Positions 10,373 to 25,100 of a stretch of DNA of 64,000 nucleotides are shown here, piece after piece (position 1 is the stretch's first letter; each line of letters starts with the position of its first letter). The stretch is taken from the NCBI GenBank assembly GCA_035582835.1, contig JAYKAV010001820.1:1040883-1104882 (forward strand), written 5' to 3'. Position numbers and translations under genes: made by a program. The DNA is from Phoebastria nigripes (taxonomy: Eukaryota > Chordata > Aves > Procellariiformes > Diomedeidae). The notes under the pieces were generated by a model. The model was not told the DNA's origin, ran no database searches, and worked only from the letters and a program-made list of their open reading frames with translations.

Positions 10373-13300
10373 TAATTAGAGTATAAATGTTTGAGAAAGT
10401 ATTTCTTTGCTTGACTATGGAGACTGTTGATTTAAATGATCAGGCTGCCTTTTTAGGAACTGGATTTATCACAAGCAAAGGGAGAGAAATTCTCAGGTAT
10501 CCTTGCTAGAACAGGGTGCAATTCCTAAGGAACAGTGTCAATAAACTTAAAAAAAAAATCCCTATGGTTTAGATCCCCTGGTCTAATTTGTGTTAGAACC
10601 TATAGATAGCTCTCGCTATTAAAGAATATTCCTCTCAAGAGGGTGAGATGAGCTGGCCAAGAAAGCAGATCATTACAGGAAATCAAGGCGGGAGCTCAGG
10701 ATGAACTGGGATAATTCCCATAGCCAAACCAATAGGAAAAGTGGTTACTGCTGACTTCCAAAGCAGACTCCGTATTCAGAAGTTCAGGAAACACTGCTAC
10801 AGAAGACATACGGCCTTCTTTAAGGTTTGCTGGGACCTTCAACCTTTTGGCACTGGTTAACTAAACTATTTCAGCAAAGAGTGCTACAGCAAGGCTAAGC
10901 AAGACGAGTGAGCCCCTGCTACGGCGGCTCCAGCTCCCAAGGGCTTTCCTCCAAGCAGTGGGGGCTCAGGGAGCCGAGCACGTAACCGCAGTTCCTGCAC
11001 AGCCGTCCTGCTTGGCTCATTACATTTCACAGTTTTCCCTGTGCAAATACGAGGGAAAGCCAGCACTATGCAAGTAATGTGGCTGCTAATGCCTGGAAGT
11101 GATAACCTAACTCAAGCCTGTAGTAAACAATACTTAGAGTAGCTTAGAAAGAAAAGCAAACCTTTACAGTGTTTTGGCCCAGCTTCTTAAGGAAATAAGC
11201 TTTGTACAATTGCAGTAGCTCATCCCAGATCTCTTGCCCCACCTGGCCAGTTTCAACTAAATTTGACAGAGGAGAAGTGATCCCCAAAACGAAAATCACC
11301 TTCCAAAAATCAAGAAAACAGACAAGTAGATAGAGGTGAGGTGCTGCATTAATGCCCCCACGTAGGGCAAGATTTGGTCATTGTCATGAATCAGAAAATC
11401 CACAAAACAGAGAAAAGTATGAACACTCCAGTCACAGGAAAAACTTAACTTTCAAGTTAGACACCACCCAGCCCTAACATGAGAGGCAAAACTAGATGAA
11501 ACCAGGAGATGTCTGCCACACTGCCTGGTTTCACACTGTGATAGAGTCTCTGCGGGAATCAAACTGTACCAAGCTCAGCAGGCTTAAACTCCAGCTGTAC
11601 AGGGTCACCAGAACTACATTATTTTAGCTCCTGCTCAAAGGGTCTCTGCTTCCCATAAATATGGTGACATTGTAAAGCACAAGGTAAACGAATACATAGT
11701 GAGACTGATTGAATCAGTGGTTAAAAGTGTTAAAGCATCGGGCTTCACAACAGAAGACCTAAGTCTACTGGCTTAATATTGGCATTTCAGCAGCAGCACA
11801 GTATTGCTTGTAGCATCCAGCTGTGGGAAGGAGGCCAAATACTCCAAGATGGCACTGGGCTCTCAGGTGCAGACACCTAGGACGGAGGCTGGAGAGAGGC
11901 ATTGGTCACCCAGACCCTAAGGTGCAGCAGGGCTGAAAGTCTCCTTCGTGAAAACTGTAGATGGCACCCAAAAGCTATGCATTGTACTACAGCCAAGCAA
12001 AACCTCTCTGCAGCCTTATTCCACAAGCTGTGCTCCATTGCATGGGTCACTTCTGCCAGCGCTATGTTGCTTCTCCAACAGTTTGCTTTTCTACCTAAGT
12101 CTGGCAGCATTTAAATACTGTACTAGAAAAAGGGCCACAATCCAGACACCAGCTGTTACATGGTTTTTCTGTTTACAACATCATGTTCTCCTGACAGGGT
12201 ATTTAAAACAAGGAAAAAAAAAAAAGTCCAAATTGAAGCAAACTTCTACACAGAGTGTGAAGAAACCACACAGCAGAGTGGATAATTGCTCTGCACAGCT
12301 TCTGCCTGCTGGGGGAAATAGTCTTCAAATATTTACCAGACAGAATATGCTAACAGGGAGCTGTCTAGTACTTTTGCTCACCATATTCTGAAAATAGATG
12401 TCACCTATTTCTCTGTTATTATAAAAGTGGTAATATATTTACTTCAGGAACATACAGATTCCAGATTGGCAGGTTTGCAGACTCTTGCATTCGTGTACCA
12501 GTTGCAGATGACAGGAAATTTGTTTCCCAACAAAGACACTACAGTTAAAGTGACACTTCTTGTCTCATTTTATGTAATTATAGCAGTAGTAACCTGGTCA
12601 GCTAGGTCACTACTTTTTCCTGTAACTATTAGCTTTACCACAGAAATATAACTTCAGTTTTCCAAAACCACTTAAATTTAAGTCAAATTCAATACAAAGT
12701 TCCAGCTGAAACAGCCCCATTGACCATTAGGAACAACATGAAGAGACATGTCAAGAAGCTGGTGGTGCCTCGCCCTGTACTCAGCTCTATTTTGCACAAA
12801 TATCTGCATTCCCTGGGAAAAAGGATTCCTGGGTCCCAGTCCCTGTTCTGACAAAGACTTAACTTCTTCATACAAAAGCACATTTAGTAACTAAAGACAT
12901 ACAGAGAACATGGCCTCCCATCTCCCTGCCTAACAAACTTCGGCTCTTCGCTGTTCTAAAAAGTAGAAGAGGAGGGTTCAGGCACTCAAAAGTATATCTC
13001 ACTGCACTTGGATCTCTCCACCCTAAATGTATGCTGTCAAACTCCTGCAATATTTGGTAACTTCCCTTTCCAAATGTTTCGCTTTATTTCTGTCATTTAT
13101 TCTATATGTGTTCACAGTAAAACCCTTTATTCTGAAACAAAGGGAGATTTCCTTTTAAAAGAAGAAAATTTTTCCAGCATTGTATTTGGCAAGTAAAATA
13201 CAAAAATTACATGTTTATTCCAGTCTAAAATTATTCCCCATTTGCCAGCCTTGGGTACAGCTGTGAAACTGAAAAGCCTTTCCACAGCCCTAATCATGGC

Positions 13301-13605
13301 ATCTCCAAAATCATGGTGGAGTTGGGACCAAAACCAGAAGCACATCCCAGAATTAACACAGTGAGGAAAAATCACAGGAATTATTTTGTTTGCTTAAACC
13401 CTGTTTCTCCATAATAGCTCAGTAATTTTGGCAATCCACAAGCTCCGATGCAATATTCTTTCCTCTCATTCAGGGTCATTCATGTGTTTGTCAGAAATAG
13501 TAAGACACAAGAAGGTTGGAAATTTGGCCTAAGCACACTTCAGCAATGCTTGGGATAGACACTTCAGTTAGAAAAGAACAGATTAAGAAGAAAAAACTTG
13601 ACTTT
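10373..13605. other. Non-coding stretch
   Basis: Apart from the SINE candidate near 11.7 kb, I see no gene or transposon. The open frame at 11948-12391 (147 codons, +) lacks a recognisable domain, has low-complexity Lys-rich sequence over an A run, and is treated as chance. Confidence -1.
11712..11772 (+). repeat. Possible remnant of an ancient tRNA-core SINE (MIR-like)
   Basis: AGTGGTTAAAAG followed by AAAGCATCGGGCTTC and AGACCTAAGT resembles the tRNA-derived head of MIR-type amniote SINEs (AGTGGTTAAGAGCA...GGGCT...GACCT). The match is by eye, is gapped and covers only about 60 bp. Confidence -1.
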
Positions 13606-13691
13606 GTCTTTTTTCTTTTTTTCTTTTTTTTTTTTTTTCCTTTTTTTTNTTTTTTTTTTTTTTTTTTTTCCTTTTTTTTCCTTCTTTCCTT
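13606..13691. repeat. Poly-T / T-rich tract with ambiguous base
   Basis: About 85 nt are almost pure T with occasional C and an N at 13649. A poly-A element tail on the minus strand is possible, but no element body was recognised next to it. Confidence -1.
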
Positions 13692-16600
13692 AAACTGCCA
13701 TGTTTAAGGGAGTACAACTCCCTTGTACTTTCTCCTTGAGAGCCATTAATCTTACAAACCATGCTTTCTCTTGAGCTGGAAACTATGAACTTCAAAATCA
13801 AGTACCCACTTGTTTCAGGAATTAAAAGGCAATAGAAGCCACAAGACCACGATCTGTTCCTATTTTGCTCTCAGTAAAGGTGCAGTGTGTAACTTGGAAG
13901 CGCGTTCTGAGTGATGACTGCTTGGCTGCCCGCATTGACAAAGCCACAGGGCATCGTGCCCGTCCACGGCAGGCAGCAGGGAATCCCATGCAGAAGTGTC
14001 CTCAGGTTTTACCCCTCTTCCTAAGGGCTCACAAAATTTTGTATGCATTTTTAAGCCATAGATAACAGCCTTGAGTGATCTACATACCGATTATATCAGC
14101 ACTGCAAGTAAACCATGCCCAACTTACTTAACTTTTCCTTAGCGATGCAAGAACGCAGGCAGTCCTTGCTGGATGCAGATGGCACATGAACTCCCTGTGC
14201 CAGACAGCACTCTTGAAATCCGAACTTAATCCCAATTCCCGCAGTCCCTGGGAAATGCTATGAGAAAAGTGAACAGAGCGACTTTCCAGTGTTTAAAGAG
14301 CAGGACTGCTCACCTGGTATTCCTTCTGCCAACATTGCCAAGTTGTTTTCATGCATCTGAAAGGGGCCTTTTACATCAGCCGGTGCAAGAAACAACAGGA
14401 AGAGCAAAGCAGCAAGCAATATCTTACTCCTGCAATCCTAAGGCTTTCCAAGGACCTGTGTGCAGATGAATGTGTTACTTGGTGAGAGGCAAAAGGACAC
14501 AGCAAGCAAAAGTTCTCATTACTGTTATTTCTCTTTTATTCAGACGTATTATTTAATTCTGAAGATCAGATCAAAAACAACCACCAGGACAAATTCAGAC
14601 TCCCCTGGAAGAAGTACTACATCCTGCCCCATGACTTTCAGAATGCTGGGTTCATAGCTGATGCTTAACAAGAACAGATAAACAAAAAAAGCCCTCTCAG
14701 TCCTACGCAATGAGTATGCTTTCTGATGGATGTGGGTAGGCCTAATTTGATCTGAAATCAGATAAAAATTTGGATCAAGAAAAAAAAAAAATTCTAAATG
14801 AAGACAAACCAGCATTTCATTTTACAAACAGGAGAGAACAGCTTTGTGCACGGCATAACTCTCCCACTGCTCTCAGAGCGACAGTCAAATAGAAATGACT
14901 GAGGGATCTACACCCTTGGTGATGGCCCAAGGAATGACAAGGGGATTAGACAAGGCACTACAAAGGACCCAGGGTACGTGGGCTGTTGCAACTACAAAGT
15001 CTCCCTCGGGGAGACTTGTTGCCGCAGAACTGCCTGAACAGCAAACACACAGCATGATGGCTTTGTCCCTACCAGTCTCCCTCACATGGGCCTCCTCCAA
15101 CTACTGTGCCTTGTCTGTTAGAAGATGGGAGCTACCAGTATCATATTTCAGTCGCAACCTATTTTTGTCTTGTGGGCATTAACTAAACTTTAAAGAAAGC
15201 AATAGTGATGAAAAGACATGAAGTTTTGTGTGACCTGACAGAACAGAGCAAAGCTAATTCATCCCTCACTGTCTCTGCTCTCAGTACCTAAAAGTTATTT
15301 TGATGGCTTTCCACAAGATAGTATTTCAGCAAGCTGTACAGATAGATACATGTTATCATAAGTCTTATCACCAATGGCCAAAGCAACCCTGGAACAGAAA
15401 TTCCTCAGGAAATAGGTTATGAGAATCAGTTTTAAGAAATATGACTGTTTTCAGCTCCTACTTCCCCTGATTTCCAGGGCAGTAGGATCCAACCCGCCAA
15501 ACTTTACAAGTTTTGCTAGTCTGAAAAAAGAATGAAAGTAACAACGGCCATTTGGAAGAGCATAAAATGCAAAGAAAGTGCTAGGGTCTGCAGAACTATT
15601 TCTATATAGCATCTGGCTCCTTTTGCAAAGTTTGACATTAGGTCTGCAGCTGGACAATATTTCAGTTTATTGCTCTGTGCAAAGCCTCACATGAAGCTGT
15701 TTGGAAAAGGCAACTATTAATTAGTCCTAATGAGGATAAAATTTGCTTTCAGCAGGCTTACTTTATTGAAAACAGCGGAAACAATTGAGCTGAACAACAA
15801 AACAAGCTGCAATTAGAAGCTGAATGTCCGCTGGCCCTAGAGCAACATACACAGCTGATGGCTAATGACAAATTAATCTACATCTCCCATACTAAATTTT
15901 GACCGCAATGTAGAGCACAGGAAAGGTATGGTTTGTATCCTATCAGACTTAAACTTCTCAACTGAAAGTTGATAGGTAAAAAAAAACAACCTCAGAGCTG
16001 TTTTTATTTCCTTGGCAACCCTTTATTATGAGCCAAAACACATCTGGAAACTGCACCAGCAATTTGGGAGATAATCAGGAGACGGTTACCTCTATGACAT
16101 CCTTTGACACTCTGAGAAGTCAAAAGCATTTCTAAATGCTGAACTCAGTGCTGTGTGTAGAGGGGTATCGGATTAGATGAACCACTGTTACACACCACAA
16201 AAGCAAATTCCTGAACTGTTGAAGACTACCGTATCAGAAAAGCGTAGGGAAGTGGCAGAGGAATGCTTTAAGATTGCTAGTGAGGACTAGTAAGCCAAAA
16301 AGGTCCCACAGAATATTAGGTCTTTACAACAACAATAAACTGACATTAATTTTCCAGATGTCTGATATCCAGGCCTATTTTCAGGTACTGTTCTCCTTTC
16401 CTTGCCACCACAGAAAATAGCATCAAACTGGAACTGCCTGTGGGGAGCAGTGTGTGGACAACTTCACACTCCCATTTTCCTGGGACTCAAGCTCAAGAAA
16501 GCGAAAGGACATCTATTCTTTCTCCCCTCAGTGCATAAAACACATGTTGTTCTGAGCTCAGATGTAAATCCTATTAACAGTTTGCCATTTCCCTTTCCTC

Positions 16601-17879
16601 CTCCATCTCTTCAGTCTTTCACTCTCTTGCACTTCTTTCTCCTAAACATTTGCCTATCTGCAATCATTTCACACATTTTGATGTGTGTGGGTGCATGCAC
16701 ACATTTGTGTGCAAAAAAACAAGATAGGAGGAAAAAAGATTAAAATATACCAAGAAGCAAGACTCTGTCCAACAGCCTTGGAAGGTTAATGGTGGAAGAA
16801 GAGATAGACTAACCTGAGGAAGGAGGAGGACAAGGACAGAGAAGGGACTCCTGAGGACTCCAGAGGAAGGAAGATAAGAGATGAGGGAGCTCTAAGAAGC
16901 AGGGGAAACAGGATGGGACATACTTGCTGAACTTACTTATCCAGTCTTCCTGTTCAACAGGCTGTACTGTTTTGGCAATACTTCTAGAATCTGTTTTATT
17001 TCCAAGGAATTAGCCAGTTAATACTCCACATATATACTATTATTTGTTATCCTCACTAATTTCCTCTAAACTATTCCTGTTTAAAGTTATCCAACATGAT
17101 TTTAAAAGAATATTTAATTCATTAGAGATGGCTTTAAAATTTCATTTTACCTTTTCTATCCTTGTAGTCATTTCCCTTCCCTCACTTCAGTAGTTCAAAA
17201 CACGTAAGCAGAAGATCATTTTTTCAAACCACTATGTTTTTCATCCTAGGATGCCTTTAACTGCGATTGAGTTCTGAAAAAAACTTTGAAAGACACAGTT
17301 ATCTCAGAATTCTTATCCTGTGGAATATCTCAGAAACGTGCCTGCATACTGATCTGTCTTAGTTTCTTTGGCCTCTGTACATCTTTTGTACCCCCAGCTG
17401 GTCCTGTTTGCATCTGGAAAGGCAGCAGAAGAAAAAGTAATAGAAAAAAGCATGACAGGTATCATCAAGTCTACAATCTGATGCAATGGAGTTGTACAGG
17501 AAACCTTAAAAAAAAAAATTGAGGAAATCCAATTCCAGCCATTTCCACACATGCTTTTTCTCCATAATGCTTATTTTGCTCCACAGAACATTATTTCCTA
17601 TATCTCCAGTAACGTTAATCCATCAAACTAACACAAGAAAGGCTTTTTCAGTATCTCTTGACCTTAGATCATGACCACACTGAGTTGAACACAACAGCAA
17701 TTTATATTCTTTTCCAAATGCCTTTATGCAGCAAGAACTATTCAGGTTTGCTGAACCTTGGATATTTGTGGTACTCCGTGTGCTTGGGGAATGCTTTAAG
17801 AACTATAGCCAATCTAACTTCTACATGCAATCAATATTAAGATTTTAAATAGCTCCTACTGTACCAAAGTGACCTTATT

Positions 17880-17880
<1 letters not shown>
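13692..17880. other. Non-coding stretch
   Basis: About 4.2 kb of AT-rich sequence include a purine-rich patch around 16,790-16,910 (GAGGA and GGAAGA runs). No exon, transposon or RNA gene was recognised on either strand. Confidence -1.

Positions 17881-17934
<54 letters not shown>
17881..17934. repeat. Pure A54 homopolymer
   Basis: Fifty-four consecutive A residues lie between TTATTC and TCAGGA. It is the longest uninterrupted homopolymer in the window. No AATAAA or retrocopied coding body precedes it, so a processed pseudogene is not supported. Confidence -1.
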
Positions 17935-17937
<3 letters not shown>

Positions 17938-20900
17938 GGATTTAACAAAGATAAAAAGCTGTATAGACAGCTGTACATGCCCACTTCAGTGAAGAAATGT
18001 TACACATCAGAAAACAAGCAATATTGAAGAATATTAAAGTGTAAATTTCCTTAGTACCAATGAACCAACCTTTTCCCGAATTCCTTTTTATTCAGAAATA
18101 TATGAAGCATGTAGTTACCAGAAGCCAAAAGAACTGAGGCTTGACCAGTCTCTCAAAGTTTGGTTACAAGGATACCCTTGAGCCAGTCCAGCCCACCAAA
18201 ACCCAGTCTCCCCTCCATGTCACAACTACTTGCCTTCTCTTAATCTAGAGATCACAGAAGCCAGGCAATGAATCCTGTAGTTTAACTGATTTGACTGAAA
18301 ATTAACCCTGCAATAAAACTAGTAACTGGAAAGATCCCAGACTTGCAATGTGCTCATGGGATCTTTGGATCCAACACAGAGGAAGGACAGGAAAACACTA
18401 TATCCCTCTTATTTCATCAAAGGGGAATCTTGTCTGTTGTGCTTGGCTGCTTATGTACTTGCATCAACCTGCAGGACTGGGTGAAGAATGAACTTTGAAG
18501 GAGATTAGATGCAGGGTACAAAGATGAGTTTGGATGCAGGGCTCCCAAATGACAAAGGGCCACTGGGTCCTACTAAGATCCCTTGCTTTTTGTTGTTTGA
18601 ATTGTCCAAGCTTCAGCCTAATCTAAATCCATAAAGCCCAGTTTGTCCACATTTAATGCCCTCCATTCTTTTAAGGTGTTTGGCATTGAGAAACAGAATT
18701 GTTTAAAAAAAAAAAAAAATCCATTAAGAAACCACAAAAAACAACCCTGGAGAGACTAAATACCCAACATCGCTTTTCACTTAAATGCTTCAGTTAAGGA
18801 AATAACTAATTAAAGAAATACTAAGAACACAGGAGATAATTCCCGGTTTTCACCACAAAATACAAATGTTGGAAAGGCAAATCTTGTACTCATCCTAAAT
18901 TATTAATGAAAATTCTTTCCAGTTTTCTGCAATACATACATATATAAAAATTTAAATAAGGGTTGTCGGCATTGTTTTCTAATCATTTGTTCTACAAAAG
19001 CTTTTTGACTTACAATAGGTGCAGAAAGAAATACTAATTAGTATATTTAATCTGTGAACCCTACTTTCAGAATGGCTTTGCCACTGTTTTTATACATCCT
19101 TTAGGTATAACATCAGTGAAATGAAAAATCCCACCAGTTTACAACTTTTGAAAACTCAAGACAGTCTCTAAGGAAAAGTATTAGTGCATGAAATTAAACT
19201 ACATACAGAATTGTTCCACTTGAAATATTTGAGCGTGACTTATTTTATTTGTGATAATGCAGTTTCTTCACATTTGCAGTAAATAAATACTGGCCAAAGA
19301 ACAAAAGGAGTGAAAACTGATTGACTAAGATTACCGACATTGCCTGTACACCCAAACTGAAATCCTGCTTTCCAAAATGATTTTTTTCACATTGTAGCTA
19401 TGATTTCTTCAATGGCCAGTCTCCAGCTGAACTGAGTATTAACCACTTACAAATGTTGGACACGATATTCAACTGACATCAACTGAGGTTTGTTTCAGTG
19501 AGTTCACTGCATCTATTTAAATCAGCACAGCCCAGTCTGTCTTTCTGAGCCCTAAGTGCAGTGACATTTCAAATTCAACTTTTTAATAAGCGACCACAGT
19601 CTACACTGATGTGAATCTAGGATGTGTCTATATTGTGAAATTACTCTCTACTACGCTTCTGCCTTAACCTGTTGAGTGACAGATTAGCTGATATAATTTA
19701 AAAGGAAAAAAAAAAAAGAAAAAAGAGAAGAAAAAAGATAAATACATCTTCTGAATGGAAAACAGGTAGGAATTTATAGTGGCCAAGACTGTTAGGGGAC
19801 TGGAGTCAAATAGCTTGGTACCTAATCCCAAATAGACTAACACAATATTTGAACATTATGTTCCCCCCATCCACATCAAATACCATTTTATTGTTGGCAT
19901 TTGGTTGCAATACTTACAAGGTCAAAAACCTCAACAGAGGACTAAATTCCTCCTCTCTGATCATGTTTAGACTAAGCTGCTTCATCCTGTGAAAATCAGA
20001 GCTTTTGAGGGAATGCAGAAATGCAGTGCCAGATGCTCCAGGGAACTCAGAAACGCAACAGTACCCAGCCCTGGAGCTTATACATCTCTGAACTGAGCAG
20101 GAGACAAGGAGTCATTTTATGGTTGCTAAGTACGCTACTTTTAGCATATTATAATCCTTCCTTGGATCTGGCACTAAATAAGACCTTACTGGGGGATACT
20201 CAGCTTCACTGCGTGTTTACAGGCCAGGTACTGAAGNCAATTACCACAGCTGCTATCTTTATTAACAACTATCATTGGCTGCTGACATTATAGCTAGCCA
20301 TCACTGTTCAGTGAGCCCAAGCCTACTGCTCTCATTTGGCATCAAACAGATCTATTCTTCTACTAACTTAAACCTAAACATTGCTCATGGCTTCATGTGC
20401 TTCTTTCATCTGGAATTGCACTGAAGGACCACCAGGAATGCTTTTCTTACTACTCCAGCCACATGGGCATACAAGCTCTCCCCTGTGCTATCTTCTGAAC
20501 TTGGAGAACGACGACTGTCTTGCACTTTCAAACCAAAACGTCCCTTACAATCCTTCAGCATCTCCATCTGCAACAACTGGAGATTTATCAAGGTCAAGCA
20601 CAGAATAGTTTTTCTGCCTACAAATAGCAGACTCCCCAAGGCAGCTTATCCTCTACAATAGCCTCTCTCATTTAAAGCATAGATTTGGCAACTTTTAAGT
20701 AATTAATCAGGTGCTGATTCCACCAATTTTCTACCTGCACATATGTAAGCAGTTTTTGAAAGATACAAGATTTTGTAATTTTGAAAATGCAATATTTGAT
20801 TTCTCTTTTTGAAATAACTTTCTCTTACATAACTATAGAAAGTTTTACTTCTTGTGTCAAATAAATTATTCAACCATACATTTATCTTTGTTTTGCAACA

Positions 20901-22106
20901 TGTTTTAAACTAATGCATATTGAAAAGCATACAATATCTCTCCATAAGCTTATAGTATCTCTCCTATTTTTTCAACCACGAAAGTAATGGTTTCCCTACA
21001 TGGTTTGCCTGTGCAACAGTACAAACTGTTAGAAGTAATGCTCTGAAGCAAAAGAAGTCAGACATGAGGTCCGAGCTCAATACGCAGACCTGTTGTTGGG
21101 AAGTCAGAATAGAATAGAATAGTCATTTACTCTCTGTGCATTTCAGCTCCTGTAGCAAATCTAATAATACTTTCACTCTCCCATCTCTTGTCTTTTGAGA
21201 TTTATTTTCTGAAAAATATACAACATCCAGTATGTCATGGTCTGTCACAGTGAGGCTACAATAATAAAAGCATGAATGAATGGTATATATAGCATATTTG
21301 CTGTACACAGTAGTTGAGAAGTGGGTTAATTACCTAATGCAAAATCTAAGGCTCCTGTAACAGTTTCAGGCACAAGAAAAGATCCAGTGCATTCTCAAGT
21401 AGCCTGAGTAAGTCAACAGCACAATGCAGTGCTCCCTCATCCTACAGAGTTCTAACACAGCATCGGGAGTTTTAATAAATGGTTCAGTGCCTAATCCAAT
21501 TGAACACTTGCCTGAAAGCAGCTTCTTATTCACTGCCCTGATTTACATGCGACTGCTGTAGTTGTCTACACTGCCAGGTACANGTTTACATGAATGTTTC
21601 ATGCAGTGGCCACAAACCTGTACTTCAAAGCTACAGTATTTTACAGCAGTACGTCAAACTTATAGCCTCACTGCATTAATTTTGTAAGTATATCCTCATT
21701 AGCTTCACTCTGAAAATATTGAAAACAAGTTTTACTATTGAAGACAATGTTTCCATAAGGACATACTTTAAAACTATGGTAATATAGATGTACCAGAACA
21801 CACTGAATAATTTTTCTNTAACGGTTAAATGATATTGAATCACATGGTAGCTGAATATTCAGGAAAGAAAATGCTTGAATAAAACACATATGATCTCTCA
21901 CTCTGGAGTGGTACCATCAACATAAAATGTCATCTATAGTTATCAATATTAGTGAAAATTAGCAATGATTAGTCAAGGACATCCATTCAAAGGTTAAAAA
22001 GTGGTTTTGCATAAATACATTACAGCCCAAATTATTTCTCCTGGGAAAAAACTAGGAACTTAGGATTAAAGTACTTGTTTTCACATACTAAAGGCAATAT
22101 AACCCA
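17935..22106. other. Non-coding stretch
   Basis: About 4.2 kb with single Ns at about 20,237, 21,583 and 21,818. An A-rich patch lies at about 19,706-19,740, and a minor GAATAGAATAGAATAG run near 21,108. No gene or transposon could be supported. Confidence -1.
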
Positions 22107-22187
22107 GAAAACAAAAACAACAAAAACCAAACCAAACCAACAAACAAACAAACAAAAAAACCCACCACCCCACAACAACACAAAAAT
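22107..22187. repeat. CAAA/CCAAA simple repeat
   Basis: An A/C-only tract of ACAAA, CCAAA and CAAA units ends in AAAAAAACCCACC. It creates a spurious Lys/Thr/Pro-rich open frame that is not a gene. Confidence -1.
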
Positions 22188-25100
22188 TATGTCAATTGAA
22201 TGTACATTTAGTGAGTTCCACAGCCTTCAACATCAAGTTCTTTACAAAACTCAGTATCTAACCCAGGGTAAAACATAAATCTTCATTTGAAGGAAAGAAA
22301 CTGCTGCTGAGAGCACAGGATAATGCTTAGTGAGTTCAAACTCTGCCTCTTGTATTGAGGCACAGTGCAGACCTGGACAAGGTAGCTAAAACCTCGGTGG
22401 AATTCATCCTTTCTATCCTGCCTCAGCCAAAATGCATCCTCCATAACCAAAGGACATACCAAAGCAACATACTAGTTCAGAGAAACTGCTACCCCATTTC
22501 TGCAAGTGAGAAAGCATCCTACATCTAACCTATATTACAGTACCAGGGAGCAACCTGATTGTAACCCCTCACTACTGTCACAGACTTGTAGCTTTATATC
22601 TACAAGCCACTCACTATTGCAGAGCACACACTACTGAATGCCTTGGAAAGAGGAGGGATTTCCACCTAGTAGCTGCCCCAGCTCCCAACGTGTACAGATC
22701 TACCAGGCACCAGAAAAGACCAAAGCATACCTAACCAAATTTTTCCTAATAGACTTTTCATACAAGTAGAATTCATTGAAGGGAAAAAAAAAACAGAAAC
22801 AAAAACCTGAGTCACACAAGCTTGTTCAAGTAAAATACATATGTGCATTGATGTAATGGAGCCCTCACAACAAGGGCTCTTGACAAGGGCTGTGAGAAAT
22901 AAGCACACTGGTAGCACTCTGCACACCTTGCAAGTTCCTGAACATGGTTCAAGAGACAACATCCAGCTGGGTTCTCAAACAAAATTGCTCCAGTCAAGAA
23001 ACATTTCCTCGTAGCAAACAGCTTCACAAACAGCACTGCAAATTCAGCATGTTCATCCCTGGTGGAACTGCCTGAGCCTCAATGTTAGTTTGAGCTGCGC
23101 CTCATTGCTTTTGGCCCTTCCTTTCCAGAGCAACATTATTAGTTCTGTTTTGGAAATACAATGTACTTGAATTGTCTGTTCACTGCTTATACATGGAGGT
23201 TCCGGTGGGAGAGGAGAACGAAGGAAAAGGCTCTGCTTTCCTCACCATAAAGCTGCACAAAGCAACTGTCAAAGGAATCACTCCAGAGTAAATTTTGATT
23301 TCCAAGAGAAGTCCAACTTGAAGGCTAAGTCCTGGTTTGCTTGATTAAGTCTCAGGCCCAGGAACAAGGGACCAGTTCTATCAGACTGCCCTGGCTGTGA
23401 CTCTGCAAAAACGGCTGTACCATGAGCATGCTGCTGGGCTGTGAATCTCTCCCAAAGTGGAGTCACCTTGTACCTAGATGACATCAGCTGTAATGGTGCA
23501 CGCTGCTTTTATTACAGCCTTTCAAAGATAGTAGAAAAGAGCATGAATTTGGATGAGCAGCATCTAAATTACAATCTGAGCAGGCCTGCTGACATGTTGC
23601 AACCATGTGTTTTATAGCTGCTTGTTTCCTCACTTATATTTGTTATTCAGACAGATAAAATTTACTCATCTATTAATTAAAGGATTCCTGTTACTGCTTC
23701 CCCATGAACAGTCTTATTCTTTCATGTACCTACAGAGACCTTGAATAAATAAGCTTTGCTCAAGTACCTAAAAGAGAAACAAAATTTATATTTCCCAACT
23801 GATGTGCAAGGCACCAGGAAGATTCACCGACTTGACATGGCACATTGCCTCTTGGTGAAGGGGAGAAAAAAAAAAAAAAAAAAAAAAAAAATCAGGGTGG
23901 CAGAAGGACCTAGGGCTCAAAGCCCCTGAATTAGGACGACTCCAATTCAGCTCCTCCTCAACCCTCCCTGGTCTCCCTATGTCCTTAGGCACCCATCAGT
24001 TGAAATGGGCTTACCACAGTTACCTCCTGGAGGTAAAGGACTCAGAAATAACCAGTTGAACAGCCTGATGAGAGTTGTTATTGCAAATCATTTTCCACCA
24101 CTCTGAGCTACAAATGTATTAAGACAGACCACCATAACTGAAGTTAATGGAGCTTTTTATACTTTTTTTTCTCTGCACCCTCCCTTCTTCTAAAAGACTC
24201 AAGTTTAAAGATCCGTGCATTCAGGATGGGATTTTAGCCAAAGCAAAACCAGACAGTTGCAGAAGAGGTTGTGCCTGTTAGCAGGCTGCAGACAAGGGAC
24301 CATACTGCAGCAGTGCTGCTCNGGAGGTTGTTTCCTCCTGTGCCCCCTCTCCTGCACCAGTCATAGCAGGTATGGACAGGATGGACACCAGTGTCACCTT
24401 CCAGGAATGCAGGGAGAACTTAGGGCTATGCTGTTCCTCTTCCCTTGCATACAATCCACCCACAGGATGACCTCTTACAACCACCTCTTCCATTTATAGC
24501 TTTTGTTAAAAAACAAAATAAAACCCCAAGCCCAAAAAAACAAAGCAAAAAAAAAAAAAAAAAGTGGCTGTTATTAAGCAGAGCACACTGTATTCTCAGA
24601 TGCTGAACCAGACAGGCAAGTCCTATTTATGCTCCTCTGCCTGGCTCTGACAGTGCATCGCAGCCCTCACCAGCAATTCCCTCAGCAGTCAGAGCCATTT
24701 CATAACCAGCAGCACTTCCCTCAGCTTGGTTTGTGGCGAGGCACAAGTTGCAACGAAAAATACCACTCCTGAGCAAGCTAATGCTTAGAAAAGGGGCTTT
24801 CAAAATACTCCATTTCCTTTTGCTGAGCATACAGAATGAAGCAAGCATCCTGTGGAGAAAATGAGTTTTATTGGACTATCCAATGTTGTTAGGAGAAAAA
24901 CCACCCACACATGTTCTTACCTCAACACCGGCCCTTCTTCAGGTGCCACACAGTGAACCCAGACTGGGGTGTTTACTTCCATGCACTGAATATGCATAAA
25001 ACATACCAGAATAGAACAGATGGAAACGAAAGGTCCATGCCCAAGAAGGCTGTGAATGCAACAAATAGGCTTATTGAAGCAACCTTTGCTCTGTATTAGC

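Noticed and set aside
11948..12391. 147-codon open frame on the + strand
   Set aside because: It crosses an A run giving poly-Lys, has no recognisable domain, and shows no splice or promoter logic. In 64 kb of six frames such a length is expected by chance.
17881..17934. Poly-A tail of a processed pseudogene
   Set aside because: No coding body, poly-A signal or flanking duplication was found before the A54 run.
21108..21124. GAATAGAATAGAATAG as a CR1 3' tail
   Set aside because: The unit differs from the CR1 octamer and no CR1 body follows on either side.
22107..22187. CRISPR-like or spaced repeat array
   Set aside because: It is a simple A/C microsatellite without unique spacers, in a eukaryotic genome.
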